A DNA stretch of 64,000 bases from Chaetorhynchus papuensis (taxonomy: Eukaryota > Chordata > Aves > Passeriformes > Rhipiduridae). The stretch is taken from NCBI GenBank assembly GCA_013396525.1, contig VWYX01000287.1, forward strand, positions 736,732 to 800,731, given 5' to 3'. The position numbers and the translations under genes were made by a program. Shown here one piece after another: positions 1 to 11,848 of the stretch (position 1 is the stretch's first letter; each line of letters opens with the position of its first letter). Under the pieces are notes generated by a model. The model was not told the DNA's origin, made no database searches, and worked only from the letters and a program-made list of their open reading frames with translations.

Positions 1-1701
1 ACATTTTTTAAAGTGTAAACTTTGATTCACTCACTTTGATTGTCTCATGTAAGACACCAATCTTAATATATAAAAAAGGTAAGTAAATTTTTTTTCTGCT
101 TAAGAATCTTTCTCATTTTTCTGGAGGACAGTAAAAACCAATCTTAGGGTTACCTTAACTTGATTTAATTATTTTTGTAACTAATATTGGTAAAACTTAG
201 AGATATCTTTGGTGAGAAAATGTTAAGCAGTTACTCAGTAAGCTCTCCATCATTTTGTCTAAATCAATGAAGTTTCTCAAAGAATGCCTCTGGGAGGAAA
301 TCTACTATCTAGCTTTTAGAGATATATTTCCAACACAATTTCTATGATGCTGTGAATATTTCATTACAGCCATGGACAACATAGGTAATGTAGTCTTTGC
401 AGGTGGAATAAAATTAATTCAAAATAGTACTTTTACCCCACCTGTCTGGGATGACTGACAATAACCTGTCAACATACATGATTATACTATGCTCCTTGCC
501 CGAACAGAACACAGCAAGTAGTCAAAACAAAATTGAATGAGTAAAATCCTGTGAAGAACTAGGGTCTGGGAACGTGAGGAGATAAAACTAAAGTGCTAAA
601 GATGTTAGGCTGGAATGTGAGCAAGAGAAGTGGTGAAGCTTGGCGATGGTAAGGGTCAAAGAAAATACTGAGGAAACAATTGATGTGAGATGAGGGATGG
701 GGCTGTGGCTCTGCAGTTGTGAAGAAAAATAATGGCAGATATGAAATCAGTCGGGAAAAGGAAGCTGTGGAAAAGATCAGGGAATGTGCAGGTTAGGACT
801 ATGTGTGACAAGTAAGAAAATACAGGCAAAGTTGGGATAAGATATGAGAATGACAAGGGATTTATATATTAAGAAAAAGAGAAAGGTGAGGCTATTGCAT
901 GTTTGTTCATTAAAGACATGATATGTACGGATTTAGTGTATGTGGAATTGAATTTGAAGTGGGAATTGAATTTATAATAAAGACTTGGAATAGTTAACAG
1001 CTGTTAACAGTTTAAAGCAGATCAACAGCCATTTCCTTCAAGTCCTCTGGAAATATTATTTATGCTTTCATTTTGAAAAAATACAGTGTTTGACATGATA
1101 TAAGTTATATACATTTTAATGGTATAAGCATAAGTAGTGGAAATTAATTGGAAATTTTAGATTTTGTCTTGATTTTCTAGGCACCTCAATCTTATTGAAA
1201 GATGACATAAATTAGCTATTCCCTTCCTTGTTTTAGAAGGCTCCCTAAATTATGATATCAAGGTTTCACTGTGGGTCTCTGAGACCACTAAATCTAATCT
1301 TAGATCAGACATCAATGCTTGAAAAAACGGCAACAATCTAGGAGTTAATTGTTTATAGCTAGTCAAATTAATCATTTGATATCCTAAAATCAAAGGGCAA
1401 GTCAGGTTAGAAAAAACAAAGTATTCACAACCTCAATTGTGACCTATTTCATACTTGTCTCCTAAATGGCCAATACATCACAAACTGAATGCATGCAGGT
1501 GTTTCAGTCTCAAATTTTGTTGATGCCACTAAAGTTATAATTACCTTTCATTGATGCAATAAAGATTTATTTATGCTGTGTGTTTCTGTATCTGAAGGAG
1601 ACAGAGGAGAGGTCTTTGTGAAGGTCTGGAGTCTGTCACTAGAGATATGTGGATATTATATTGTAGTTCAGACTTGTAAGAAAATTTCCCGTATCTTTAC
1701 T
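1..1701. other. AT-rich non-coding DNA, no feature seen
   Basis: The sequence is AT-rich and low in CpG, with stops in every frame. The longest open frame is about 66 codons and has no recognisable protein character. No repeat family was recognised. It is likely intergenic or intronic. Confidence 0.6.
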
Positions 1702-1852
1702 TCACAGAACCAAAGACAGAGAATATATTGAGTTGGAAGGGACCCACAAGGATTATGGTGTCCATAATCTGCACAGCATCATCCCTAGGAGTGACTGACA
1801 GTATTGTCCACATGCTTCTTGAACTCTTTTGGGCTTGGTGCACATTACCGAT
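1702..1852 (-). mobile_element. CR1: CR1 LINE 3'-end fragment (short, diverged)
   Basis: Read on the plus strand, this matches the reverse complement of an avian CR1 3' end. A degenerate CACAGAA start is followed by 'gagttggaagggacccacaa', then a diverged middle, then 'cttcttgaactctttt' and 'gggcttggtg'. CR1 copies are usually 5'-truncated, so only the tail region survives. The element reads on the minus strand with its 3' end near 1702. Substitutions and small indels mark it as an old, inactive copy. The subfamily was not assigned. Confidence 0.75.
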
Positions 1853-4800
1853 TTTATTTCCCTTTGCAGGAAATATTAATCCATTGAATTGCTATTAATA
1901 TATCACACAAATTACAATAATACCCAATAAGGGATCATGCTGATAGGCACTGTAAAAACACATAATAAGTGGCAATATAGAATTTATAAAGTAACCAGGT
2001 GCTTATTTACAGGATTATTGTGGTGGCTACGGTTCAGAAAATACATAAAATACCTAAGGGGACAGGTCAATAGTTATAAGTATGTAAGAAGAATTCTCAA
2101 AAGTGTTACCATCAGGACTCACAAGAACACTGCAGATTTTTTGTAAGTTTATTTTTGCAGACAAGTAAACAACAAAGGTGCATACCTTAGGCATTCTGGT
2201 GACTTTCAATTTTCAACTGTCCTTCATTGAAAGGATCAGTTATATCTGACAACCATACAGAGACACTGAATCTGTCTAGATCATTAGAGCTCCCTTTGCC
2301 TTCCACTTCTCATTCTTTAAAATGTCTGTCTGTGTTCTAGACATTTTCTGGGAAATATCATAACATCTCTACATTATTTTGACCAAATTGTTCGGATTAT
2401 TTGTAGTATCAATAGTAATTGTTCTTTTTAATCACCTAAGTTCTTATGAAAAAAGCACCGCAGGGTTACCAAAATCAACAGTTTAAATCCTCATACTAAA
2501 AGTGTTTCGAATTATTTAGAATTCACCCAACCCATTTGAATGGTCAGGAGCATGGAACGACTCACTCAGCAAAGAATTTGTGACACACTGTTCTGTCCTA
2601 TATTGAGGCATGTGAGGTAGCAGTTTGCAATTCACTGAGAAATGAGTTTCAGATGTCCTTTAGAGACATGGATTTTTTTATGGCCATGTCTGCATTGTCC
2701 TTTTTAAAATTTTTTTTGTTTTCCTTTTTAAAATATTTTTTCTATATGTGTACATTAAGGAACAGAAGAATAAAAGTAAATCAACTGATATTTTCATGTA
2801 ATTACCAAGTAGGTTCAGAATATTTCAGACCTTTCAAAGGAAAACTTTGGAGCCAAGGAAGTAACATTTATCATAAAGGAAATTATTGTGTATACAGCTT
2901 GAGAGAGAAGATAAAGGCAGGAGATGTTAACTGATGAAGAATAAAACAAGGAATATAATCAGACATCTCAGGATTATGTATATAGCTTCTTCTGGTGGGC
3001 AGAAAGAAATTTCATGTGTTTATTCTGCTTCTCTCTGAATTCTGTCTGCCATGTTGAACAGAAATATTTGATTGCCATACTCCAAGGAATGTGAACAATG
3101 GATGTGTAGCTATGCTAGCAATTATGTACTAATCTGCACAGCAAACTGCACTCTCAATATTCTGTGGAAAGCTAAATTACTTGTTTATATTTCAGCTTCA
3201 TCCAAAGCATCAATAGATGGAAGTTTCTGTGGTGTTTCAACAACAAAAATTTGAAACTCCATTCAAAGCCCTGTAGTGCATCTGCACGAGCATTTTGCTT
3301 TAAGGGATTGCATGGAAATAAATTGTGCTTTAGTGGCCACTAAATTTTTTCTTCAAGACATTCAAGTGGTGAAAGAGCGTAATAGCCCTGGCTCGGAGAT
3401 GGGTAATGTTACCCTGCAGTGGAGCTCCTTTGAGATGTTGCATTAACCTCTTTTCTTCTTCCCTCTAGCTGAAGCACAGCAGCAAGGTATTTCTCCTTCT
3501 TCTGACCCCTCTGTGACAGGCATAACGGTTTGACAGATCACAGCTAAGGCATGCAGTTGTGATTGTCATGTGGGATCACAAAGTATGACAAATTATCTGG
3601 GTTTGCGCTGTAAAAACATATGGTACAGAGGTGTTACTGTGAGAAGGTGCAAACCAAATGCCACTTGTCTGAGTCTCGTGCTCATGTTGTGAGACGTGAT
3701 GGCTCCGTTCATAACACACCAGAAGGTTTTCTAATATCCCAGGTTCTCTTCAGCAATACAGCAGTCAAATACAAGATTACTGGCAAAGAAAATGGAATTA
3801 AAGTGAGAGCAGAGTGTCAAGCATCACATACTGCATACATACATGCACACACATAATTCATTAACTGTGAGGAGAACTTGACTGTAAAGCACAATAAGAA
3901 TAAATAAACAACATACAATAACTATAATACCAAGTGATATTATAGTGATAGAAAAAGTGACACCAGAGTTCCAAACACAAACCTCAAAACTTATTAAGGA
4001 AACCTGAATTTAAAGATGTGATATTTCTCTTACAGATACTTTTTTTGCTAGAATTTATCAGAATTCTTGAAATAATTCCAGCTTGTAATGCCATCTTTCA
4101 TTCAACCATGTAATATTATCAAAATGCCACAAATTAACTATTAGCAATATATATGAGATAAAATTATTTCTAGACTGAAATGTCATATTTCATATGCCAG
4201 GTTTTAGTCTTTACATAGTTTTTAACAGAGAAGAAAACCTCTAAAAATAAGGATATATAATGAAAATGCTGACATTTTGATTTTTTTCTATGCTATTTCA
4301 ATTTTTTCTTTATTTATATTATTTGATTTCCTTTCTTCTTAGGGTATATATGCACTGTAAGTTGACTCTAACTAAGACACTTGTGCTTGTCTTAAAACTG
4401 TTTCTTATAGGGAATGAAAAAAGAGTATAATTTGCAATGCTTTCTTTGATCAAGAAGGGTGGCGGGAAGGGCTGTTCATATGTTTTAGTCTGATGAGAAT
4501 AGCAGAGAAAAGAATCAATAAATGAAGTGTGCTGAAATCCCTTATTATCACCCAGGAAGAACTTTTAAATTAATTCCAAGACGACTAATGATGTATTGAA
4601 ACAATTCCTTGGGTAGACAGAGGCAAGACTGTGACAAAAAAAAAGGGCATTTTGTCCTTCGTTATGTTCCTATAGAATCATGGTTATAGAAAGATATAAA
4701 AACAAATGAAAATAGTGATGCCATAATCACAGGTGTAATTAATAGGCTCTATCTGATAGTAAATTAGAGCTTGAAGAAATTCTGATCATCAATTTCCAAT

Positions 4801-5459
4801 TGTGCAAATTATCATTTAGAGTCTGCTCCTCTCACTTATCCTGAAGTATTCACATTATCTGAGTTAAGCGTAAGTTCCATAAGGAAAATCTTCCATTAAA
4901 TGTGGATCAATTAAACACCAAGGACTACAAAAAGTTACAGCTCTAATCTAAAATAAAGGACAGAGCAGAACAATGAGTACAGCTTTCTCAGAAACTAGCC
5001 TTTTCTGAGAGAAACCCCATGAGTCACATTGATGGAACAAAGGACAGGGCAATGGATTAGGGGGCAAAATTGTTACTAAACACACTGTGTTCCCCCTTGT
5101 TTTGAGATTTCTCTTACTATGTACGTAGTCATGGCCAGCAAAAACAAGGGAGTTCCTGCTGAGAAAGTAGCTAAAGCAAGCTCACGCTGAGAAGAAACCC
5201 AGAACCTTCTCCAACCCAGAGCATTATAAAGGTTTTTCATAGTAATTCCCAGAGGATGTGATAAGACGTAAATATTATTGCAATGCGATGGAGACACACA
5301 TTTACACTTGAGAGGGAGAGAGAACATGTTTCTGTATGTGCTACCATCTAACCTTTCTCTGCCTCTCACATATAGATATGTAAGATAGCAATATTTAGAA
5401 AATGTTGTGCTTAGATTTGTTTCCCTAGGGACTGCAATGTTGTATTAAGGTCCTTGTAG
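1853..5459. other. AT-rich non-coding DNA
   Basis: This stretch is mostly unique AT-rich sequence with many AATAAA and ATTTA words and no long coding-like frame. The frames at 1937-2146, 2653-2934, 3620-3856 and 5076-5369 show no domain, codon bias or family resemblance. The only local structure worth a mention is an acceptor/donor pair enclosing 18 bases at 3469-3486, listed separately. Confidence 0.55.
3469..3486 (+). other. Possible 18-nt microexon (speculative)
   Basis: A strong pyrimidine tract (3448-3466, almost all C/T) ends in TAG at 3466-3468. The 18 bases that follow are CTGAAGCACAGCAGCAAG, and then comes GTATTT, so the arrangement is acceptor, in-frame 18-nt segment, donor. Upstream sequence at about 3360-3440 is also more GC-rich than its surroundings. 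No flanking exons were found, so nothing shows that it is spliced. AG...GT pairs at this spacing occur by chance in a window this long. Confidence 0.12.
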
Positions 5460-5612
5460 ATTCACGTCATAGGCTGACCCAGGTCAGATGCCAGGCAGCC
5501 ACCAAAGTCACTCACTGACTCCTCTCTGCAGCTGGACAGCGAAGGGTTCGTGGGCTGAGATAAGGACTGGGAGAGCTCATCAAACAGGCTCGACTTAGAA
5601 ATATGAAGTGCA

Positions 5613-5618
5613 TTTATT
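5613..5618 (-). promoter_or_regulatory. AATAAA polyadenylation signal of the LTR
   Basis: TTTATT on the plus strand, AATAAA on the minus strand, lies in the conserved downstream part of the 5.46-6.80 kb LTR, before its U5-like tail. It is placed by its position within the element, and its activity is unknown. Confidence 0.45.
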
Positions 5619-5915
5619 ACTAACAAAATCAAAGCAGAATAATGAGAAGTAAAATAAGCCCTTAAAAACACCTTCTCCCCACCCCTCCCAGCTCTACTGC
5701 CTACCCCAGCAGCACAGGGAGACAGGAATGGGCATTATGGTCAGTTCATCACCCATTGTTTCTCCTGCTTCTCAGGGAGAGTAGTTGTTCCCCTGCTGCA
5801 CTGTGGGGTCCCTCCCACGGAAGAAAGTTCTCTACATACTTCTCCAACATGAGAACAACAGTTTCCTGTGAACTGCTGCAACGTGAGTCCATCTCACGGG
5901 CGACAGCACCCCTCA

Positions 5916-6484
5916 NNNNNNNNNNNNNNNNNNNNNNNNNNNNNNNNNNNNNNNNNNNNNNNNNNNNNNNNNNNNNNNNNNNNNNNNNNNNNNNNNNNNN
6001 NNNNNNNNNNNNNNNNNNNNNNNNNNNNNNNNNNNNNNNNNNNNNNNNNNNNNNNNNNNNNNNNNNNNNNNNNNNNNNNNNNNNNNNNNNNNNNNNNNNN
6101 NNNNNNNNNNNNNNNNNNNNNNNNNNNNNNNNNNNNNNNNNNNNNNNNNNNNNNNNNNNNNNNNNNNNNNNNNNNNNNNNNNNNNNNNNNNNNNNNNNNN
6201 NNNNNNNNNNNNNNNNNNNNNNNNNNNNNNNNNNNNNNNNNNNNNNNNNNNNNNNNNNNNNNNNNNNNNNNNNNNNNNNNNNNNNNNNNNNNNNNNNNNN
6301 NNNNNNNNNNNNNNNNNNNNNNNNNNNNNNNNNNNNNNNNNNNNNNNNNNNNNNNNNNNNNNNNNNNNNNNNNNNNNNNNNNNNNNNNNNNNNNNNNNNN
6401 NNNNNNNNNNNNNNNNNNNNNNNNNNNNNNNNNNNNNNNNNNNNNNNNNNNNNNNNNNNNNNNNNNNNNNNNNNNNNNNNNNNN
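5916..6484. other. Assembly gap (569 N)
   Basis: This is a run of N inside the LTR. The sequence just left of it repeats a motif of the type 'gggtccctcccacgg' followed by 'ctgc', and related copies at 5803-5820 and 5881-5902 lie close together. The missing part is probably a GC-rich minisatellite that collapsed or could not be sequenced. Open frames that cross it are artefacts. Confidence 0.95.
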
Positions 6485-6612
6485 TGGAGCACCTCCTCCC
6501 CCTCCTTCTCCACTGACCTTGGTGTTGACATGTTGTTTCCCTCACATGTTCTCACCTCCTCCTCTTCTCTATCTGGAATTAAAACTGTGCAACAACTTTA
6601 TTTTGATTTCCT

Positions 6613-6619
6613 CTTAAAT
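6613..6619 (-). promoter_or_regulatory. TATA-like box of the 5.5-6.8 kb LTR
   Basis: The minus strand reads ATTTAAG about 180 bases inside the LTR 5' end. The sister copy has the same word at 31252-31258, again just after TGTGATAACA. The shared position suggests an ancestral core promoter element. No evidence of present activity is visible. Confidence 0.4.
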
Positions 6620-6797
6620 CTGTTATCACAGAGGTGTTACCAGCTTCTCTAATTGGCCCAGCCTTGGCCGTAGGCACATGTGTCTTTGGAGTCATCAAGG
6701 ATTATCTCTGTCAGACATGATGGAAGCTTCCAGCAGCTTCTCACAGAAGCCACCTCTGTGGCCACCCTACTAATAAAAACCAGCCCATATAAACACA

Positions 6798-9700
6798 AAC
6801 ACTTCAGGACAAGAATTTGTGCTTGTCCAGGCACAGTGTAGTCTAAAGAAATATAGCTATTTTTGGACTAAATATAATTTAAAAGTTGAAATGAATGGAA
6901 CTTGAAAGACACCCTTAGGTGCCCAAGAATGGATTTAAAAGCCTAGAGGTAGGCTTCTATTTTAGAAATGTTATAAATTATTTTGTTCAAAAAACAGACT
7001 GAAGCCAGATTTTGCTAGTTATTTGTAAGAAAAGCTGTTACAGTGGACTATTCATTATTTAGGAACACCTACAGATAACAGCCTGCATTATCAGTATGCA
7101 ATCTATATTACACAATCTGCAGGGGCAGTAGAGAAAAGCACACACCTGAAAATCATGAACAAAAGAGCTGCAGAAAACATTATCCTTTTCCAAGGCATGC
7201 CAGGATTATCTTTAATTGCTTTATACTGCTAAGGGCCAGTCTAAACTAGAGGGGGATGGCTAACACATCTGTCTCAGCAAAAGCTCTAAAAGGAGATGCA
7301 GCTTTTACTGATAAAAATATGTTTCTTTGGATGTTGCAGATACCAGGTTCCCACAGAAAATAAGCTATGTGAGACAGAGAGACTTTTCTTTGTTCGGAAT
7401 TGCTGTGCCTACTCTAGGCCCTTGAGTAGTCTAAGTAGTATCATAAAAAATTCCCAAATATCTATAGCTGATAATGTTGTGCCAGGCAAAGTTTCTGGGG
7501 TAGACCCAAGGCATAATTACCACTGAGACAAAGGAGCTTGCAGTTGTCTTGTTTATTGTACACACCTCAGCTCAGCCTCGTGTTCTGTTTAAGTGGTCTA
7601 CCACAGTTTAGAAACATGAAGAAGGCAAAGTCATTTCCTAAGTGAGAGCTCATGTTTAGAGTACAACAGCATTTTTGTCCCATTAACACATCAGTTTCAC
7701 AGAGTAAAAAAGACTGCCATGTGAAAATAAATGTCTGGAGTGTCCTAAATATTTTGTTGAAGAGGAACAGTGAAAACCAGTGTGTTACCTCTAGGTTACA
7801 CCTATATATGTATCAATTCAATTACTGAAGTGAATGCACTGTAAATACTTTATGTAAACCAAATTGAAGCCACACATGCAGATTTTTCTGTAAATAAATA
7901 AACACTGTGGTAATGTAAGTGAAACTTGATTGTGCTTTACTGTCCCATGTGCATTGCTACAGCAGTTAATTCTACCTTATTTATCAATAAAAATTTTATT
8001 TGTAATGAAAAATGTTCTAAAGAATTATGTACTTATATGTTTAGAATTTCCCCAGATAAAGTCTCTTGCAGCTGTGACATCCCAGATTTATGATATTGTC
8101 CTGTGAAATATCCCAGATTAATAATATTTTCCTGATAAACTTCATCTAAAGAAGAAAAACATTTTTACCACTGCCCCAAGACTGCATACTGTTCCTCTGT
8201 TCTTGTACACATCTTTAAAGTGCAAATATGTTCTTTCCAGGGTTTGGTGGTATTCTATACAGCTGTACAATGTAATTATCCCACATCCTCTATTACCTGA
8301 CATAAAATAAGAAATACCTAAATGATGAATGGAGTTACCTAAAGAAAAGACTATATGATTTACTAAGTAAAAATGATTTTGTGTAGAAACTGAAGGATCT
8401 GATAAGGTAGTACAGAAAAAAGACTAATATATAATGACACAGATGGACATGTGTTTTAATAAATAAGAATGACACCAACTCAAAAAACTGCCAGATTATT
8501 CTACATAATTTCATAAATGATAAAGCAGAGTGTTATAATCAACAGCGTCAAAGATAGAATTCAGATCAAGCAAAATAAAATGCTTGAGCAACCCAAACAA
8601 GGCTGCATTAATAAATCATCATAAACTGTAACTATAGCTGTAATGTGATTGTGAAGTAGATTGTTATTTCTCAAAGGGCTTGCTTCCCTCTAAATGGGGA
8701 TATAATTCAGAAACACTGACCTGCTTTATGTTCTTGTCCAAAACCAACAAATCTTAAACACGTTGGTAGCTCCAATCCCCATTTCAAATCAAGAATGTTT
8801 CTTTAGCAATACGGTAATCTATTCAATTTTTAAATACAATGGAACATTTCTATAACTTAACAGTGTTGAGAGTTTGAATAAAATAAAAATATGGGCTATA
8901 TGGATATAATAATGTATAGATAAGGGGATCTGTCACGACTGCTATGTAAACATAGGAAATAAAAATTCAGTTGAAATATAGATCAGTGAAATCCAAAGAT
9001 GGAACAGACAACTTTGCAGGGCTTAGGAATTTCACAGCTGCACATAAACCCAGTTTTCTTTCTTCCATGGTAAAAACCTATGGAGCCTTCTTGTTGTCTC
9101 CATCAGGAAGCAAGATTTCTCTTATACTCACATGGAGCATGTAACCTTCTCCCAGCTACAGCTGCAATATTTTAGAATTCTGAATCATATTACAGTAAAG
9201 TTGAGGTATGAATAGAGGGAAAATAAAAACTTCCTTGGTCTTCTTCAGAGAAGGGCACTAGAACAGCTGAGTAACAGATTAATAAACACAGCATAGATAA
9301 ATATTGATTTTAAGGTGCAAGGAAAATTTTTATAATTTACAAGTTCTATTAGCAGCTGTCCAATGTACAGTAAAATATTCAGAGAATGACAAAAATATGC
9401 AGATATAGAATACATTCAAGAGAAAAATGTCGTGAAAATAAAGAAAATTATAATCTGCTAAATTTAGGAGTATATTGTGGAACAAAGAAGTCAAAACTAC
9501 TGAAAGCATTTCATATGCAACAAATTGTGAATCAAGTCTAACATCTTTGAAACTTGGGATCATGAAATCAAGGAATCTCAGTGAATATCTAAAAACACAT
9601 TTAAAAACAGTAGCCATTCAAATTCTGGTTTACAATCTATAAGAACTCAGCAATATTAAATTTTCTTTATGAAATGTCTTACAAAATCTGCAATTTAAAT

Positions 9701-11370
9701 TGTAGTTCATAATTAAAAGGATTTTTTCATCCTAAAACTGAAAAAAGACCATAATTGTTTAATTTACTATCAGTATGTTTACTAAACCTTTTTAATTTTA
9801 CTTGTCTAGTCTATACACTTGGCAGCAGCAGCAATATTAAAGAAATGTTTCTGACGCTGGTCTGGGAAACTGTTTTCAAGGTCATGCAAAGTGGAAATGC
9901 AATCCACTCTCCATGTGATTGTACCAGAAAGACAATACCCAGTTCTTTGCATTGGCAATTGTGAGGCTTCTCAAGCATGAACTATCATATTATTATCAAT
10001 TCAAGTCCATTTGAGAAATATTCATTTTTCTAAAGTAAATAATAGACTAAGAGACTCAATGTATTTCAGTGACTGTTTCTTAACTGTTGAAAAATAGCTA
10101 GGAAAAGTCATAGCCCATATACAACCTATTAGCATTTTGCTCTTTACTGGGTTTTTACACATGGTTTAAAACTGAATTACCACTGCACAGAGCTGAAATG
10201 CATTTTTGCCTTTCAGGAAATTTTGTACATAAAATTAAATTATATTATTAAGTGCAGAGACAGTAGTACTAATGCTAAAAGGAAAGAAAATTTGATTGTG
10301 AGGTCTGATTGTACGTGTGTATGCTTTCCAATTATTCAGTTTTGCAATCGTAATTTTTGTTCATGGAATAGCAACTGTAGCTGCAATCTTATTGTTGCTT
10401 TGTTTGTTTGTCTTGTCCTTTGTTAAGACTTCAGGGGGACTTTTCAGCAACTGGCATGCTTACACGGCACTTGTTAAGGTTAATGAGTACTGCACTTGCT
10501 TGCTATTGCAAGAATAAAGCCCTTAGCTCGCTGACTGGTTGTCCTTAGATCATAGATTATGGAAACAATATGTGTCAATATGGTCAAATCAAGTTATATA
10601 ACAAGTATTACAATCATAATACTTACAAAGATAAAATAGTATTTTTTTAAGGATTTGTGAAATCCTTAAAAAAAGGATTAAGTCCCTTTTTTTTAAGGAG
10701 TTGCAAACAATGTTTCATGGTTTTCCATGTATTTTACAACAGGGTACTTGTAAAATTTAGGTTTATTTAACCAGGAGAGATTACTGCTATGGAATGTAAA
10801 AATAATCCAGGTCCCACAGCCAGTTTGAGAGAGTTGAAAAGTCTGAGAGCTGTGCTGGCCATTTTTCACTTCTTAGACCACCACAAAAAGTCCTAATTTT
10901 GAAGCTGAGAGTGGGAGTGTTCATAAAAACTATCACTGTGGGCTGTGCTGAAACCATTATATACAGTTAGCAGATTTTTAAAAATTAATTTTAATGAGAA
11001 AATTAAAAAGAGAACAATATAATAGAACAATTATCTGGGTCTTGTTTGTACATAGTACCTACAAAATGACTCATTGTAAAAGAAATTTTTCTGAGAAAAG
11101 ACAAGGCAGGAGCAGAATAGATTTTAAACTTAAATTTATTTATAACTTTCTTTGGTAAAAATTTTAGCTGAAGAAATGAGTAACAGTATTTTAACTTACC
11201 TACTGACAAGTCTGCCGAAAGTCATAGGTTCTACTTGAATGACATAAACATAATTTATTTCATGATTTGATGTTTGTGAACTCTCTGAAAGATGCAAAAC
11301 ACTGCATCTCTTGTAGAGCAAAGTTCAGACCCCATAAAATGTTACGGATTAACTTAATTTGTAGTGTATT
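6798..11370. other. AT-rich non-coding DNA
   Basis: No gene was recognised. At 7880-8010 several AATAAA words (for example in 'tgtaaataaataaacactg' and 'caataaaaatt') lie close together and resemble a 3'-UTR end, but no upstream coding exon was found. The frame at 7296-7526 has no recognisable protein content. A hairpin cluster at 10642-10700 is listed separately. The rest is unremarkable AT-rich DNA. Confidence 0.55.
10642..10700. repeat. Perfect 15-bp inverted repeat with an overlapping second inverted repeat
   Basis: The arm at 10642-10656 (seven T, then AAGGATTT) is the exact reverse complement of 10660-10674 (AAATCCTT, then seven A), with a 3-base loop GTG. The right arm can pair instead with a third block at 10685-10698 (CCTTTTTTTTAAGG), giving two mutually exclusive hairpins. 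No MITE-like flanking duplication is evident. It may be a small foldback element or a replication-slippage product. Confidence 0.85.
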
Positions 11371-11848
11371 CCACCATAAAGATCATCTAGTTCCAACCCC
11401 CTGCCACGAGCAGGGACACCTTTCATGAGACAGCTTTTTTAGGGTCCCATCCAACCTGGCTTTGAACAATTCCAGGAATGGGGCATCCACCACTTCTCTG
11501 GGTAACTTGTGCCAGTGTCTCACCATCCTCATGGCAGAGAATTTCCTCCCATTATGTAATCTAAATCTCCCCTCTTTCAGTTTAAAGCTACTCCCCCTTG
11601 AATACTTACACTCATAAGAACTCCAGTTCTCTTGTAGTCCCACGTAGGTACTGGAAAGCCGCAATGAAGTCACCCCAAAACCTTCTCTTCTCCAGGCTGA
11701 ACAGCCCCAACTCTCTCAGCTTGTCTTCACAGGAGAGGTGTTCCAGACCTCAGATCTGCTTCACAGCCTCCTCTGGGCTCATTCCAGCAGGTCCATGTCC
11801 TTCTTATGTAGCAGGCATCAGAGCTAAGGTATGGGGCCCAAATTACGG
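11371..11848 (-). mobile_element. CR1: CR1 LINE 3' region (about 480 bp), 5'-truncated
   Basis: A clear avian CR1 copy on the minus strand. Plus-strand landmarks are 'agatcatctagttccaaccc' (11389), 'tggggcatccaccacttctc', 'cccctctttcagtttaaagc' and 'ccttctcttctccaggctga' followed by 'acagccccaactctctcag'. On the minus strand, codons 11383-11673 translate to the end of ORF2, with the recognisable string HWHKLPREVVDAPFLELFK and then ARLDG. The copy is cut off at its 5' end near 11848 and its terminal 8-bp repeats are worn. Divergence and missing RT and endonuclease regions make it inactive. Confidence 0.93.

Larger units (their letters stand above)
5460..6797 (-). mobile_element. Long avian ERV-type LTR, minus strand, containing an assembly gap
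   Basis: Recognised from blocks that recur in bird genomes. On the minus strand it opens near 6797 with a degenerate TGTGTTTAT start. A block with 'cagcttctcacagaagccac' on the plus strand follows (6735-6760), then a TATA-like ATTTAAG (plus 6613-6619) next to TTATCACAGAGG. A GC-rich part reads 'tggagcacctcctccccctc' on the plus strand. Beyond the gap come 'gtggggtccctcccacgg', 'ggtcagttcatcaccc', an AATAAA signal and a tail with 'ctcctctctgcagctggaca'. The copy at 31077-31455 shares the first half. No gag, pol or env sequence flanks it, so it is probably a solo LTR. Both ends are approximate, no target duplication was found, and the exact family (ERVL- or ERVK-like) is unassigned. Confidence 0.72.

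Noticed and set aside
5749..6652. Long open frames of 210-298 codons on both strands
   Set aside because: They exist only because the 569-N gap contains no stop codons. The real flanking sequence belongs to an LTR.
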